The translations under genes and the position numbers were made by a program. Below the pieces are notes generated by a model. That model saw nothing but the letters and a program-made list of their open reading frames with translations, did no database searches and was not told the origin of the DNA. DNA of 64,000 nucleotides from Mogibacterium neglectum (lineage in GTDB: Bacteria; Bacillota; Clostridia; Peptostreptococcales; Anaerovoracaceae): NCBI RefSeq assembly GCF_030644205.1, contig NZ_CP128647.1, forward strand, positions 806,001 to 870,000, written 5' to 3'. Positions 8,344-17,784 of this stretch are shown in pieces (position 1 is the first letter of the stretch; each line of letters starts with the position of its first letter).

Positions 8344-10081
8344 GATGAGACTGATAAGACTCTTAAAGGGTTCTGGAAAGTATATAATCTATCAAATCAT
8401 TTGGCAGTGGCTTTCACTGCTTGCTCAAATTGCGATAGTGTGGCAAGTTACAGAGTTAATCGATGCTGCGTGGCAAAAGAGTGTTACGAATTATGAAATA
8501 CTTACGACTGTCGGAATTGTAGCGGTTGGACTAATGATTAGGTTTATTTGCGACCGGCTGTATTCTCGCGCGTGCTATTTGGCAAGTGTCGATGTTAAGC
8601 GTGCACTTAGAGATCAGATATATAAAAAGGTGCTATGGCTAGGTCCATCATACCGCGAGCAGATAAGGACTTCTGAAATCGTACAGATGTCAGGTGAAGG
8701 CGTCGAGCAGTTAGAGATTTATTTCGGTAGGTATCTAAGCCAGTTTTTCTATGCACTTATTGCTCCGTTAACGTTGTTCTTTGTCGTTTCGAGGATTAGC
8801 TTAAAAACAGCAATCGTACTACTTGTGGCTGTTCCGCTTATTCCGATTGTAATTATGCTCGTAATGATGGTAGCAAAAAAGATTCTTGGTAATTACTTTG
8901 ATATATATTATGGACTTGGTGATAGCTTCCTCGAGAAACTACAGGGCATGACAACGCTGAAGATTTACAGGGCTGACCAAAGGGCGGTTGATCAGATTGA
9001 CAGTGAATCAGAACAGTTTCGCAAGATTACTATGAAGGTGTTGATGATGCAGCTCAATAGCACATCGATTATGGATATCATCGCATATGGTGGTGCAGCA
9101 GCGGGAATCATAAGTTCTCTTATTGAATTTTCTAATCGTAACATTAATGTGTCAGGGGTGCTAATGTGTACATTCCTAGCTGCAGAGTTCTTCTTGCCAA
9201 TGCGTTTACTTGGCAACTTTTTCCATATTGGGATGAACGGAATGAAGGCTAGTGATAGAATCTTCGCATTTCTTGATTTGCCAGAACAGAAACGTGGAGA
9301 TAAGGAAATTTCAGGTGAATATATAGATATAAGTCTCGAGGATGTTACGTTTTCATATGACGATAGCAGGGAGATTTTGCACGATATTAGCATGAATATA
9401 GATTCTGGTTCACTCGTATCCATAGTTGGAGTCTCTGGATCTGGTAAATCCACTATTGCAGGAATCTTACTCGGCAAAAATCACAACTACAGGGGTTGTA
9501 TAAAGGTTAATGGCATCGAGCATCAGGAAATAACCAGTAAGTCGATTATGAATAACTTTACTATGATTGGTCATAACAGCTGGATTTTCAAAGGTACCGT
9601 ACGTGATAATCTTATGATGGGAAATCCTAATGCAACAGAATCGGAGATGCTAGAGGTATTAGACAAGGTTAATCTAAGGTCATTTCTTGAAGCTCAAAAT
9701 GGACTAGATACAAAGGTTAAATCTAATGCTACGAACTTCTCTGGAGGTCAGAAGCAGAGACTTGCCCTAGCGAGAGCATTACTTCATGACACACCGGTAT
9801 ATATATTTGATGAAGCAACTTCCAATATAGATGCCGAGAGCGAAGAGGTAATAATGGCAGCTATTACACAGATTGCGAAGGAGAGGACGGTTATTCTTAT
9901 ATCTCACAGACTTGCTAATGTTGTAAATAGCGATGTTGTATATACGCTTCGTGGTGGAGTAATAGTTGAAAAGGGAACTCACGAAGAACTTATGAAGCTA
10001 AAAGGCACATATGAAAACTTGTACTCTGAACAATCAGAGCTTGAGAATTACTCTAAAGGAAGAGAGGTTGCGTCGATATGA
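8336..10081 (+). CDS. ABC exporter half-transporter (CydD-like permease-ATPase)
   Basis: The product (581 residues) combines a six-helix exporter domain (about residues 15-310) with a C-terminal ATPase. Walker A is GVSGSGKST near residue 365, the signature FSGGQKQR is near 467, Walker B is VYIFDEATS and the H-loop is LISHR. I start it at GTG 8336 because AGGAG lies eight bases upstream; ATG 8345 is the alternative, and a longer frame from 8297 runs inside the previous gene. It overlaps the next ABC gene by four bases (ATGA), so they are expected to form a heterodimer. The resemblance to CydDC thiol exporters is general; no cytochrome bd genes are nearby. The substrate is unknown. Confidence 0.82.
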   Translation: MIKMRLIRLLKGSGKYIIYQIIWQWLSLLAQIAIVWQVTELIDAAWQKSVTNYEILTTVGIVAVGLMIRFICDRLYSRACYLASVDVKRALRDQIYKKVLWLGPSYREQIRTSEIVQMSGEGVEQLEIYFGRYLSQFFYALIAPLTLFFVVSRISLKTAIVLLVAVPLIPIVIMLVMMVAKKILGNYFDIYYGLGDSFLEKLQGMTTLKIYRADQRAVDQIDSESEQFRKITMKVLMMQLNSTSIMDIIAYGGAAAGIISSLIEFSNRNINVSGVLMCTFLAAEFFLPMRLLGNFFHIGMNGMKASDRIFAFLDLPEQKRGDKEISGEYIDISLEDVTFSYDDSREILHDISMNIDSGSLVSIVGVSGSGKSTIAGILLGKNHNYRGCIKVNGIEHQEITSKSIMNNFTMIGHNSWIFKGTVRDNLMMGNPNATESEMLEVLDKVNLRSFLEAQNGLDTKVKSNATNFSGGQKQRLALARALLHDTPVYIFDEATSNIDAESEEVIMAAITQIAKERTVILISHRLANVVNSDVVYTLRGGVIVEKGTHEELMKLKGTYENLYSEQSELENYSKGREVASI

Positions 10082-11781
10082 AAAAGGATAAGCGCAGATC
10101 AGATATTGCAATAATGCGCAGTCTTATCGTGCTTGTAAAGCCTCTAACAGGAGTTATGCTAACAGGCATTATCTTAGGTGTTGTCGGCTTCCTATGTGCG
10201 ATATTTCTTACAATAATAGGTGGAATTGGCGTAATAAAAGGACTGTCAATCATCGGTGGTGATGTTCTATTCGGAGGAATTTCAATTGACGAATTAATGA
10301 CGTGGAGTCAGATTTTTACAATTCTAGTCATACTTGCTATAGCAAGAGGGGTGCTGCACTATGGAGAACAGTATTGTAATCATTACATAGCATTTAGAAT
10401 TCTTGCTATCATCCGTCACAAGGTATTCGAATGCTTAAGAAAGCTCTGTCCTGCTAAGCTTGAGGGCAAGAATAAAGGAGACCTTATCTCGATTATCACG
10501 GGAGATATTGAGCTACTTGAGGTTTTCTTTGCCCATACGATATCTCCAATCGTAATCGCATTTCTGACGTCATTGATTATGATTGTGTTTATAGGGTCTC
10601 AAAGTCTCATAGCTGGAGTCATCGCATTTGCAGGATATACTGTAGTTGGGGTTGTGATTCCTGTATGGAATGGCAAAAGGAGCGCTGCTGTTGGCATGAA
10701 GTTCCGTAATTGCGTAGGCGAACTCAATAACTTCGTACTAGACAGTATGTACGGTGTTGATGAAATTCTTCAGTACAATCACGGAGATGAACAGATTCGT
10801 AAATTGAACGATAACTCCCGCTCACTTGCCGATAATCAGAAGAACCTCAGTTTATACGAGGGTTCTCAGAGGGCAGTTACCAATATAGTGATTCAGCTGT
10901 TCTCCTGGGGAATGTTATTTACAATGATATACCTCTATGTCGAGAGCGCCGCTACGTTCTCTGAGATGCTAATCGCGACTCTTGCCATGATGAGTTCCTT
11001 CGGACCTGTTGTAGCGCTATCTTCGCTTTCTAATAGCTTGAATCAGACGCTTGCCTGCGGAGAAAGGGTACTTTCACTTCTCGAAGAAGCACCGGAAGTC
11101 GAGGAAGTAAGTGGAAAGGAAGAGACTATATTTACAGGCGCTAAGGCTGACAATATTACATTTTCATATGCAGATGAAGTTATCCTCAAGAATGTTTCTG
11201 TGGATATTGATAAAGGCAAGGTGCTAGGTATACACGGTGCTAGTGGCTCTGGGAAATCTACACTTCTTAAGCTCTTAATGAGGTTCTGGGATGTTGAACA
11301 GGGTGCAATGCGCATATCAGAAAAGGATATAAAGGATATTAATACAGTCGATTTACGTAATATGTCTTCGTATGTAACTCAGGACACTATACTTTTTCGT
11401 GACACTATAGCAAATAATATTAGGGTTGCAAGAGAAGATGCTGACCTACTTGCAATCGAAGAAGCAGCTAAGAAAGCAAGTATACATGAGTTTATAATGA
11501 GACTACCTCACGGGTATGAAACGAATGTAGGGGAACTTGGCGACACACTTTCAGATGGAGAGAAGCAGAGGATTGGAATTGCAAGAGCATTTCTTCATGA
11601 CGCTGATTTATTGCTACTTGATGAGCCGACAAGTAATCTCGATATTTTGAATGAGGGAATTATCCTTAAGTCGCTAGAAAAAGAAAAGTCAGGTAAGACG
11701 ATAGTACTCGTTTCTCACAGGAAGTCGACACTTTCTCTTTCTGACAGGGTGTATGAAATGGATAACGGTAGATTATCATAA
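10078..11781 (+). CDS. ABC exporter half-transporter (CydC-like partner)
   Basis: This second half-transporter (567 residues) has six membrane helices in its first 310 residues and an ATPase domain. Walker A is GASGSGKST near residue 386, Walker B is LLLLDEPTS and the H-loop is LVSHR. The ABC signature reads LSDGEKQR instead of LSGGQ, a substitution common in this CydC-like branch, so the heterodimer probably has two unequal ATP sites. Start ATG 10078 overlaps the stop of the partner gene. Together with the YgbA_NO gene and the methyltransferase downstream it makes a four-gene unit. Export of a small thiol or peptide is possible but unproven. Confidence 0.82.
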   Translation: MKKDKRRSDIAIMRSLIVLVKPLTGVMLTGIILGVVGFLCAIFLTIIGGIGVIKGLSIIGGDVLFGGISIDELMTWSQIFTILVILAIARGVLHYGEQYCNHYIAFRILAIIRHKVFECLRKLCPAKLEGKNKGDLISIITGDIELLEVFFAHTISPIVIAFLTSLIMIVFIGSQSLIAGVIAFAGYTVVGVVIPVWNGKRSAAVGMKFRNCVGELNNFVLDSMYGVDEILQYNHGDEQIRKLNDNSRSLADNQKNLSLYEGSQRAVTNIVIQLFSWGMLFTMIYLYVESAATFSEMLIATLAMMSSFGPVVALSSLSNSLNQTLACGERVLSLLEEAPEVEEVSGKEETIFTGAKADNITFSYADEVILKNVSVDIDKGKVLGIHGASGSGKSTLLKLLMRFWDVEQGAMRISEKDIKDINTVDLRNMSSYVTQDTILFRDTIANNIRVAREDADLLAIEEAAKKASIHEFIMRLPHGYETNVGELGDTLSDGEKQRIGIARAFLHDADLLLLDEPTSNLDILNEGIILKSLEKEKSGKTIVLVSHRKSTLSLSDRVYEMDNGRLS

Positions 11782-11863
11782 TTAAATATTACTGTATGTA
11801 TAAAATCTCATCTGCGAACTATATTACGCGCTCTTGGGAATTGATTGAGGAGGAACTGTAATT

Positions 11864-12469
11864 ATGTTTTGGGATAATGTAGCAGGGGTCTATGACATAT
11901 TCGTCAAGGTTATTAATAGAAAGACACATAATGAACTAAAGAGTATAGTGGGCAAATACATAGAGTCACAGGATAAGGTGCTAGAGTGTGCGGCAGGGAC
12001 TGGTATGCTAAGTACGGTGATAGCCGAAAGGTGTGATACGCTTGTTGTAACTGATTTTTCATCAAAGATGATTAAACGTGCTGAGAAGAATTGCTCATCA
12101 TATGATAACATCACTTTTGAATTAGCAGATATCTTTGCACTCGACTACCCAGATAATAGCTTTGATAAAGTTATTGCCGGTAATGTCATTCATCTTCTTG
12201 ATGAACCTCTAAAGGCTCTAGCCGAGTTAAACCGCGTATGCAGACCTAGTGGAATGCTGATAATTCCTACGTACATGAATCGTGATAAGCAAGATAAGAA
12301 GAACAAATTAACCGATTCAGTAGGAAAGGTGGGTGCTGATTTTAAGCAATACTTCAATGTTGTTAGCTACCTAGAGTTCTTTAAGTCTGCAGGGTATATC
12401 GATGTAAAAGTAGAACTAGCAGATGGCAAGATTCCATGCGCTGTTGCTACTATGCAAAAGTTGATTTAA
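11864..12469 (+). CDS. Class I SAM-dependent methyltransferase
   Basis: The 201-residue enzyme shows the Rossmann methyltransferase motifs. Motif I is LECAAGTGMLS (about residues 40-50), the acidic end of strand 2 is VTDFSS, motif II is the DNSFDKVIAGNVIHLLDEP segment, and LNRVCRPSGMLIIPTY follows. It is of the Methyltransf_11/25 type found acting on quinones, small metabolites or lipids. GAGGAGGA lies nine bases upstream of the ATG. It begins 82 bases after the ABC pair and may be co-transcribed with it. The substrate cannot be told from the sequence. Confidence 0.8.
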   Translation: MFWDNVAGVYDIFVKVINRKTHNELKSIVGKYIESQDKVLECAAGTGMLSTVIAERCDTLVVTDFSSKMIKRAEKNCSSYDNITFELADIFALDYPDNSFDKVIAGNVIHLLDEPLKALAELNRVCRPSGMLIIPTYMNRDKQDKKNKLTDSVGKVGADFKQYFNVVSYLEFFKSAGYIDVKVELADGKIPCAVATMQKLI

Positions 12470-12540
12470 ACTGAGTTATTAAGAGTAGTTTATAGGTGGA
12501 AAATTGTGTAATACTTTAGCTAATTTAAGGAGATAGTAAT

Positions 12541-13362
12541 ATGCCAATGAATATAATTAAAATTGCTACTGTATATTTTTCACCAACAGGAACAACGAAA
12601 AAAGTTATTGACAATATTGTTAAGGGAATTGGCGGAGAAATAATTTATTCAATTAATCTGACTGAACGTGACAATAGAGAAAAAACTCAAAATCTGAGCT
12701 TTGATAATATAGATTTAATAATTTTAGGAGCTCCAATATATGGAGGTTTTCTGTATAAAGAATTCAGGAACTGTATTAAACACTTAAATTTTCAGAGGAA
12801 AAACGTAATTGCTGTTACACTGTATGGCAATGCATCAACCATGTTTGCTACTAAAGAATTGATATCAATAATAAGAAAAGGTGATGGAAAATTACTTGGG
12901 TATGGTGAGTTTGTTGGTGAACATTCATATTCCAGTAAATTTATTCCAGTTGCTAAAGGTAGACCAAATGAAGATGATTTACAGAAGGCAACCCAGTTCG
13001 GTGAGACGATAAGAGATAGATTAGCAAATATTGAGAGATATTTTTTTAGCAATAAAGTTAGTATGTCCGATAAAGTTATAAACTTTGTTGCGGATAATAA
13101 ACCTATACATACAGGAAAAAGAATATTTACTATTCCATATACAGATAACGAAAAATGCATCCGTTGTTATAAATGTATAAAAGCATGTCCTAAAAGCTGT
13201 ATAAAAGCAGATATAACAACTGATAAAGATGAATGTATAGTTTGTATGGCATGCGTTAAAATATGTCCGATAGATGCACGAATAGCTTATCCTAAAAATG
13301 CTATAGTTAAATTAGGATTACGGGTGATAAATAGAAGACGTCATGAATCATTGTTTTTTTGA
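12541..13362 (+). CDS. EFR1 family flavodoxin-ferredoxin protein
   Basis: The 273-residue protein has an N-terminal flavodoxin domain with the FMN loop FSPTGTTKK (residues 12-20) and a GAPIYGG flavin contact. A C-terminal 2[4Fe-4S] ferredoxin domain follows, with C206-x2-C-x2-C-x3-CP and a second C-x2-C-x2-C-x3-CP set ending ICPIDA. This fusion is the EFR1 type, common in anaerobes as a cytosolic electron carrier or reductase. AAGGAGA precedes the ATG. The gene is visibly richer in A/T-ending codons (ATA, AAA, TTA) than the ABC genes before it, which may indicate separate acquisition. No partner enzyme adjoins it. Confidence 0.85.
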   Translation: MPMNIIKIATVYFSPTGTTKKVIDNIVKGIGGEIIYSINLTERDNREKTQNLSFDNIDLIILGAPIYGGFLYKEFRNCIKHLNFQRKNVIAVTLYGNASTMFATKELISIIRKGDGKLLGYGEFVGEHSYSSKFIPVAKGRPNEDDLQKATQFGETIRDRLANIERYFFSNKVSMSDKVINFVADNKPIHTGKRIFTIPYTDNEKCIRCYKCIKACPKSCIKADITTDKDECIVCMACVKICPIDARIAYPKNAIVKLGLRVINRRRHESLFF

Positions 13363-13439
13363 ATTCATGTAACGGCTTTATAATAAATTGGTTTAATAAT
13401 TGCATTTTTATTAAAAATATGATGTATGAGGGAAGGTAT

Positions 13440-14483
13440 ATGAAAAAAATATACTTATTAGGGCTGGTAATAGCATTAATTATGATATTGTGCTCTGGAT
13501 GTATACTGCCTGATGGTAAACCATTAACCACTAAGAGTGTAACGGAGAAAGTAGAAGAGCGTTACGGTGAAGGTAAGGTTAAGGTCAAACAGCTTGACAA
13601 GAAGACATGGGAGATTTCACCTACTGATTATCCAGAAATAAAGTACACCATTAAGCAGAAAATTGGTCATGGAGGTGTAATTCCTGTCCCGGCATATACG
13701 GATGATGATAATAGAACGGAAATATTAGGTAAAATTGTCCTGCCTAAGTTTTTCAGCCGAAAAGAGATAAAAAATATAGAATTTTCAGATTCAATAATTA
13801 AGTATAACTGTACCGTAAAAAATAATCAGGATGTTGAAGCTCTGTGTTCTAAGCTACAGGCAATGTGCGAATACATGAATGAAAACTATAGACCTGTCGT
13901 TAAGGATGCATATGTTATGGCTTATTTTAAAGAGCCACAGGAATCTGTTACTGCCGATGTATCTCACAAGAAACCTCTACTGATGGATAAAACGAGCAGA
14001 ACTAAAATAATCTCTTATCTCGATTCTAAGTATGGCAGTGGAAACTACACGTTTAGAAAAGTTCCATCAGATGAAGTTTCGCACGAAGGAGAAGTAGAGG
14101 TAAAACTGAATGCTTACCCAGATATGCCTTTCTACCTTGCAACCAGTACTAAGCAGGGCAAGAGAGGTCAGCTGACAGACACACTGTACATAGATATGAT
14201 ATATAATTTGGCAACGAAGTTTCCAGCGAGTGAATATGACTCTTCAAGCTATCTAACAATAGAAGGGGAAGAAAATCTTGATGGAAAACGCTACTATGGA
14301 ATTCTTCTCAGGCGTTACTTCAAATGGGGTGATGAGACAGGTGTTATCGAAAATATGCAGGTGGCAAGAAAGGCGCTAAGGACATATTTGGATCAGTATC
14401 CTATGGTTAATTATACGGACTATCCGCAGAACCAACACATAGTGAAGCCACCTATTTGTATGGAGATATCTGTACAGTTTTAA
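13440..14483 (+). CDS. Lipoprotein with two related domains, unknown
   Basis: The 347-residue product starts with a lipoprotein signal: basic MKK, a hydrophobic core and LCSGC with the lipidation cysteine at C21. The start is ATG 13440, just after GAGGGAAGG; the open frame reaches 27 codons further upstream without a ribosome site. The mature part looks like an internal duplication. A segment of the form VEERYGEGKVKV then YPEIKYTI recurs later as LDSKYGSGNYTF then YPDMPFYL. I recognise no named domain. It is probably exposed on the outer face of the membrane and is followed after 31 bases by another unknown gene with its own ribosome site. Confidence 0.6.
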   Translation: MKKIYLLGLVIALIMILCSGCILPDGKPLTTKSVTEKVEERYGEGKVKVKQLDKKTWEISPTDYPEIKYTIKQKIGHGGVIPVPAYTDDDNRTEILGKIVLPKFFSRKEIKNIEFSDSIIKYNCTVKNNQDVEALCSKLQAMCEYMNENYRPVVKDAYVMAYFKEPQESVTADVSHKKPLLMDKTSRTKIISYLDSKYGSGNYTFRKVPSDEVSHEGEVEVKLNAYPDMPFYLATSTKQGKRGQLTDTLYIDMIYNLATKFPASEYDSSSYLTIEGEENLDGKRYYGILLRRYFKWGDETGVIENMQVARKALRTYLDQYPMVNYTDYPQNQHIVKPPICMEISVQF

Positions 14484-14514
14484 TTTATAAGTAATATAAT
14501 TAAGGAGTATATAT

Positions 14515-15330
14515 ATGGGTTTTGATATTAGCTATCATCCAATGAGCAGATCGCAGATGGAGGAGTGGTACTTTGCTCCGCTCAAAGCTCTTAGAAATGG
14601 AGATGAGAGTGTTCTAAATGCTTTAATGGAAGCACAAGGAGAGGAATTCTTTTACGAAAAGTATGTTGATCACATGAAACACTTCGCATCGATTGATGAA
14701 GGAGAGCCATCGGAAAAGGGACTTCTATACGGACTACCTATTATGGGTGGATTCTTCCGTGACTATCAGTATGTACGCGGTGCGGCCTTTTCGTTTGTAA
14801 TAGAAGGACATCCTGAGATGGATAAATACCGTACGCCTTGGTCAGAAGTACTCCCTTCGTGGCTTCCTGCTCCTAGTAACGACTTGATAGAGGAGAATTA
14901 TTCTGCAGGAATATTTATAGGTCCTGATCACGTTAAGGAGCTACTAAGAGATATAGAAAGCGATGAAGCTGTACGCAGCATTCTTACAGAATCATTTGGA
15001 ACGGACAACCTCGGGGTATTCCAGTTCGCTTTACAAGATGCGGCAAATACAGATAGCGGCCTTATTGAGGCAACCGAGGTAATGGAAGTTCAGCCATTTG
15101 ACTTAAATAGATCGACTTGCTATTCGGATATTCGATTCTGCGATCCTCGAGGAGCTCTTATATATCGTGAGGTAGCTTTAGCACAGGTTAGAGAAGCGAC
15201 TGGTATGAGCGATTATGAAATATCTGAGAATGTCGAATACAAGAAGACAGATCATGAGGTGCCGGAGGAGAGTACTCCAAAGACTGAGAAGAAGAAGGGA
15301 CTTCTATCAAAATTGTTCGGGAAGAAGTAG
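14515..15330 (+). CDS. Hypothetical cytosolic protein
   Basis: The 271-residue protein has no signal peptide or membrane segment. It opens MGFDISYHPMSRSQMEEWYF, contains a glycine-rich LLYGLPIMGGFFRDYQYVRG block, and ends with a charged linker and a basic tail (EKKKGLLSKLFGKK) that could sit on a membrane or bind nucleic acid. TAAGGAGTATATAT before the ATG makes translation credible. I recognise no family. A general resemblance to stand-alone immunity or effector-associated proteins is only an impression. Confidence 0.5.
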   Translation: MGFDISYHPMSRSQMEEWYFAPLKALRNGDESVLNALMEAQGEEFFYEKYVDHMKHFASIDEGEPSEKGLLYGLPIMGGFFRDYQYVRGAAFSFVIEGHPEMDKYRTPWSEVLPSWLPAPSNDLIEENYSAGIFIGPDHVKELLRDIESDEAVRSILTESFGTDNLGVFQFALQDAANTDSGLIEATEVMEVQPFDLNRSTCYSDIRFCDPRGALIYREVALAQVREATGMSDYEISENVEYKKTDHEVPEESTPKTEKKKGLLSKLFGKK

Positions 15331-15467
15331 GTCATTACTTTAACCTATTAGTGCTGCAGAACTAAAAAAATATATTTATTTTGATAAGGGTGATTTTATT
15401 TTTCGTATTAACTATTAGTACGATTATAATCATCCTTTTAATTATGCTATTAGATAATAAGTAAAAC

Positions 15468-15496
15468 TTGACAGCATAGATGTAATAATATATATT
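15468..15496 (+). promoter_or_regulatory. Consensus sigma-A promoter of the PNPOx/transporter/Rrf2 operon
   Basis: TTGACA at 15468-15473, a 17-base spacer and TATATT at 15491-15496 form a near-perfect housekeeping promoter. It lies about 70 bases ahead of the first gene and is completely overlapped by a palindrome, so it should be strong but repressible. Confidence 0.75.
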
Positions 15497-15507
15497 ACAT
15501 CTATGCT
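15473..15507. promoter_or_regulatory. Perfect 15-base palindrome overlapping the promoter (operator)
   Basis: The arms AGCATAGATGTAATA (15473-15487) and TATTACATCTATGCT (15493-15507) are exact reverse complements separated by five bases. The palindrome starts at the last base of the -35 box and runs past the -10 box, a classic repressor position. No T-run follows, so it is not a terminator. The obvious candidate repressor is the Rrf2-family gene at the end of the same operon. Confidence 0.7.
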
Positions 15508-15566
15508 AGTGTTAGAACACGTGGAGTTAACATAATTAACTTAAATGTTAAAAGGTGGGATAGGAA

Positions 15567-16175
15567 ATGAAAGCACAAGATTGTTTAGACATTTTAAGAG
15601 AGATTAAGGATGTAGCGTTTGCAACTGTTGATGAAAAGGGTAAACCACAGGTTAGGATAATCGATGTAATGATTGTTGAAGACGAAAAACTCTATTTCTG
15701 TACGGGACGCGGTAAGGATTTTCATAAGCAGCTAATAACTAAAGGTGACGTAGCCATCACTGGGCTTAATAAGAATTTTCAGATGATTCGTCTTGAAGGC
15801 GAGGCAAAAAAGGTTGAAGATAATAAGTACTGGATAGACCGAATTTTCGATGAAAATCCAGCTATGAATAGCGTATACCCAGAAAATAGCAGATATATCC
15901 TCGATGCATTTTACATAGATAATGGATTGATAGAATTTTTTGATCTTGGTAAGAATCCAATTAATCGATACAGCTTTTCAATTGGGGAGGATACAGTTAA
16001 AGGAAAAGGTTTCTTTATAACATCAACGTGTATCGGTTGTGGAAAATGTTTACACGGATGTCCACAGAAGTGCATTACAAAAGGAGAACCGTACGTGATA
16101 AATCAGGATCACTGTCTGCACTGTGGACTATGTTTCGAAAACTGTCCTGTGTCCGCAATCGAAAGAAGAGGGTAA
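15567..16175 (+). CDS. Pyridoxamine 5'-phosphate oxidase-like flavoprotein fused to a 2[4Fe-4S] ferredoxin
   Basis: Residues 1 to about 130 form a split-barrel FMN-binding domain of the PNPOx-like family (AFATVDEKGKPQVRIID, LYFCTGRGKDFHKQL). Residues 150-202 form a bacterial ferredoxin domain with CIGCGKCLHGCP and CLHCGLCFENCP. Proteins of this kind are putative flavin-dependent reductases that receive electrons through the clusters. The ATG follows AAGGTGGG by about eight bases. It is the first gene of the operon under the palindrome-covered promoter and is followed six bases later by the transporter. Coupling of a redox flavoenzyme to an uptake system suggests it processes the imported compound, which is inference. 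Confidence 0.8.
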   Translation: MKAQDCLDILREIKDVAFATVDEKGKPQVRIIDVMIVEDEKLYFCTGRGKDFHKQLITKGDVAITGLNKNFQMIRLEGEAKKVEDNKYWIDRIFDENPAMNSVYPENSRYILDAFYIDNGLIEFFDLGKNPINRYSFSIGEDTVKGKGFFITSTCIGCGKCLHGCPQKCITKGEPYVINQDHCLHCGLCFENCPVSAIERRG

Positions 16176-16181
16176 TATAAA

Positions 16182-17729
16182 ATGTTAAAAGAAATAGTAG
16201 AGCTGTTAACTACAAAAAAAGAATTTTTCTTAAAACTGTTATTGGAGCATATTGAAATTTCAATGTCAGCTATTTTGATTGCTATCATAATTGGTGGAAT
16301 GGCAGGAATATTAATAAGTGAGTACAGAAAAGCTGCAAAACCTGCTTTAAATATAATTAACTTTTTATATACAATTCCATCAATATCGATGCTTGGATTC
16401 CTTATTCCATTTTCAGGAATTGGTAATGTAACAGCTGTAATCGTTCTGTCGGTGTATGCATTACTTCCAATGGTTAGGAATACTTACACTGGTATGATAA
16501 ACGTTAATGAATCAATATTAGAAGCAGCAAAAGGAATGGGCAGTACCCGAGCTCAAACTCTTTTCAATGTTCAAATTCCTCTAGCGATGCCTGTGATTAT
16601 CTCAGGAATTAGAAATATGGCAACAATGACTATCGCACTTGCGGGAATTGCTTCCTTTATTGGCGCAGGAGGTCTTGGTGTTGCTATTTATAGAGGAATA
16701 ACGACCAATAATGCTGCTATGACTATATCTGGTAGTTTATTAATTGCTGGCTTAGCGCTTATTATCGATTTTCTTCTTGGTATCCTAGAAAAGAAAGTTT
16801 TGAGGAAATCTAAAAAAAAGAGCAATTTAAATATTAAAGTAATAATTACGATAGGTGTTATCGCGATTTCCCTAATAGCAGGAATTATAATTCCTAAACA
16901 TAATAATAAAATACGTTTAGCAACGAAGCCTATGACAGAACAATATATCCTTGGGGAAATCTTAAAACTTATGATTGAGAAAGATACAGATTTGGATGTT
17001 GATATCACTCAGGGCGTTGGAGGAGGTACATCGAATATAGAACCAGGTATGGAAAGTGGTGAATTTGATATGTATCCCGAATATACAGGTACTGGCTGGA
17101 ATATGGTACTAAAGAAAAAGGGGATATATACGGAAACTCGATTCCAAGAGCTTCAGAAAATGTATCAGTCAAAATTAGGACTAACATGGAATGTACTACT
17201 AGGATTCAATGATACGTTTGGCATTGGAGTTCGAAAGGAAATTGCCGATAAATATAATCTAAAAACATACTCTGATTTGAAAAAATTGAATGGGAAGTTA
17301 GTTTTTGGAGCAGAATATGATTTTTACGATAGAGAAGACGGTTATAACAAGCTTTGTAATGAATATGGGTTAACTTTTAAAAATACTAGTGATATGGATA
17401 TGGGACTAAAATATAAGGCAATAAATAGTGGTAAAATTGATATCATGCCGGTAAATACCACAGATGGACAACTTGCAAATTCTGATATTGTAGTACTAGA
17501 GGATGATAAAAAGATATATCCATCATACCAATGCGGAATTGTTGTACGCCAGGAGGTATTAAAAAAACATCCAGAATTAAGCAAATCTTTAAATAAACTC
17601 AGTGGGATTATAACCGAATCCGACATGCAACGGATGAATTACGAAGTCGAGAGTGAGAAAAAGGAACCAAAAGAGGTTGCCAAAGCATTTCTCATAAAAA
17701 AGGGACTTTTAAAAAATAAAACATCATAA
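16182..17729 (+). CDS. Quaternary-ammonium-type ABC transporter, fused permease and substrate-binding protein
   Basis: The 515-residue fusion has an OpuC-type permease (residues 1-210, coupling loop EAAKGMGSTRAQTLFNVQIPLA) and a C-terminal binding domain (about 245-515) anchored outside. The binding domain shows ATKPMTEQYILGE and the hallmark EFDMYPEYTGTGW. This permease/binding-protein layout occurs in glycine betaine/choline/carnitine importers and also in the ergothioneine transporter EgtUV (BilE in Listeria). The ligand cannot be settled by eye; the neighbouring redox flavoprotein and Rrf2 repressor make a thiol such as ergothioneine as plausible as an osmolyte. Its ATPase is encoded next. 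Confidence 0.85.
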   Translation: MLKEIVELLTTKKEFFLKLLLEHIEISMSAILIAIIIGGMAGILISEYRKAAKPALNIINFLYTIPSISMLGFLIPFSGIGNVTAVIVLSVYALLPMVRNTYTGMINVNESILEAAKGMGSTRAQTLFNVQIPLAMPVIISGIRNMATMTIALAGIASFIGAGGLGVAIYRGITTNNAAMTISGSLLIAGLALIIDFLLGILEKKVLRKSKKKSNLNIKVIITIGVIAISLIAGIIIPKHNNKIRLATKPMTEQYILGEILKLMIEKDTDLDVDITQGVGGGTSNIEPGMESGEFDMYPEYTGTGWNMVLKKKGIYTETRFQELQKMYQSKLGLTWNVLLGFNDTFGIGVRKEIADKYNLKTYSDLKKLNGKLVFGAEYDFYDREDGYNKLCNEYGLTFKNTSDMDMGLKYKAINSGKIDIMPVNTTDGQLANSDIVVLEDDKKIYPSYQCGIVVRQEVLKKHPELSKSLNKLSGIITESDMQRMNYEVESEKKEPKEVAKAFLIKKGLLKNKTS

Positions 17730-17784
17730 AAGAATTTCGATAATTTAAGTAAAAACGGTTTAAATAGATACATGAGGGAAGTTT

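Noticed and set aside
10078-11781. LSDGE as evidence of a dead ABC ATPase
   Set aside because: Walker A, Walker B glutamate and H-loop are intact and this signature variant is common in the family.
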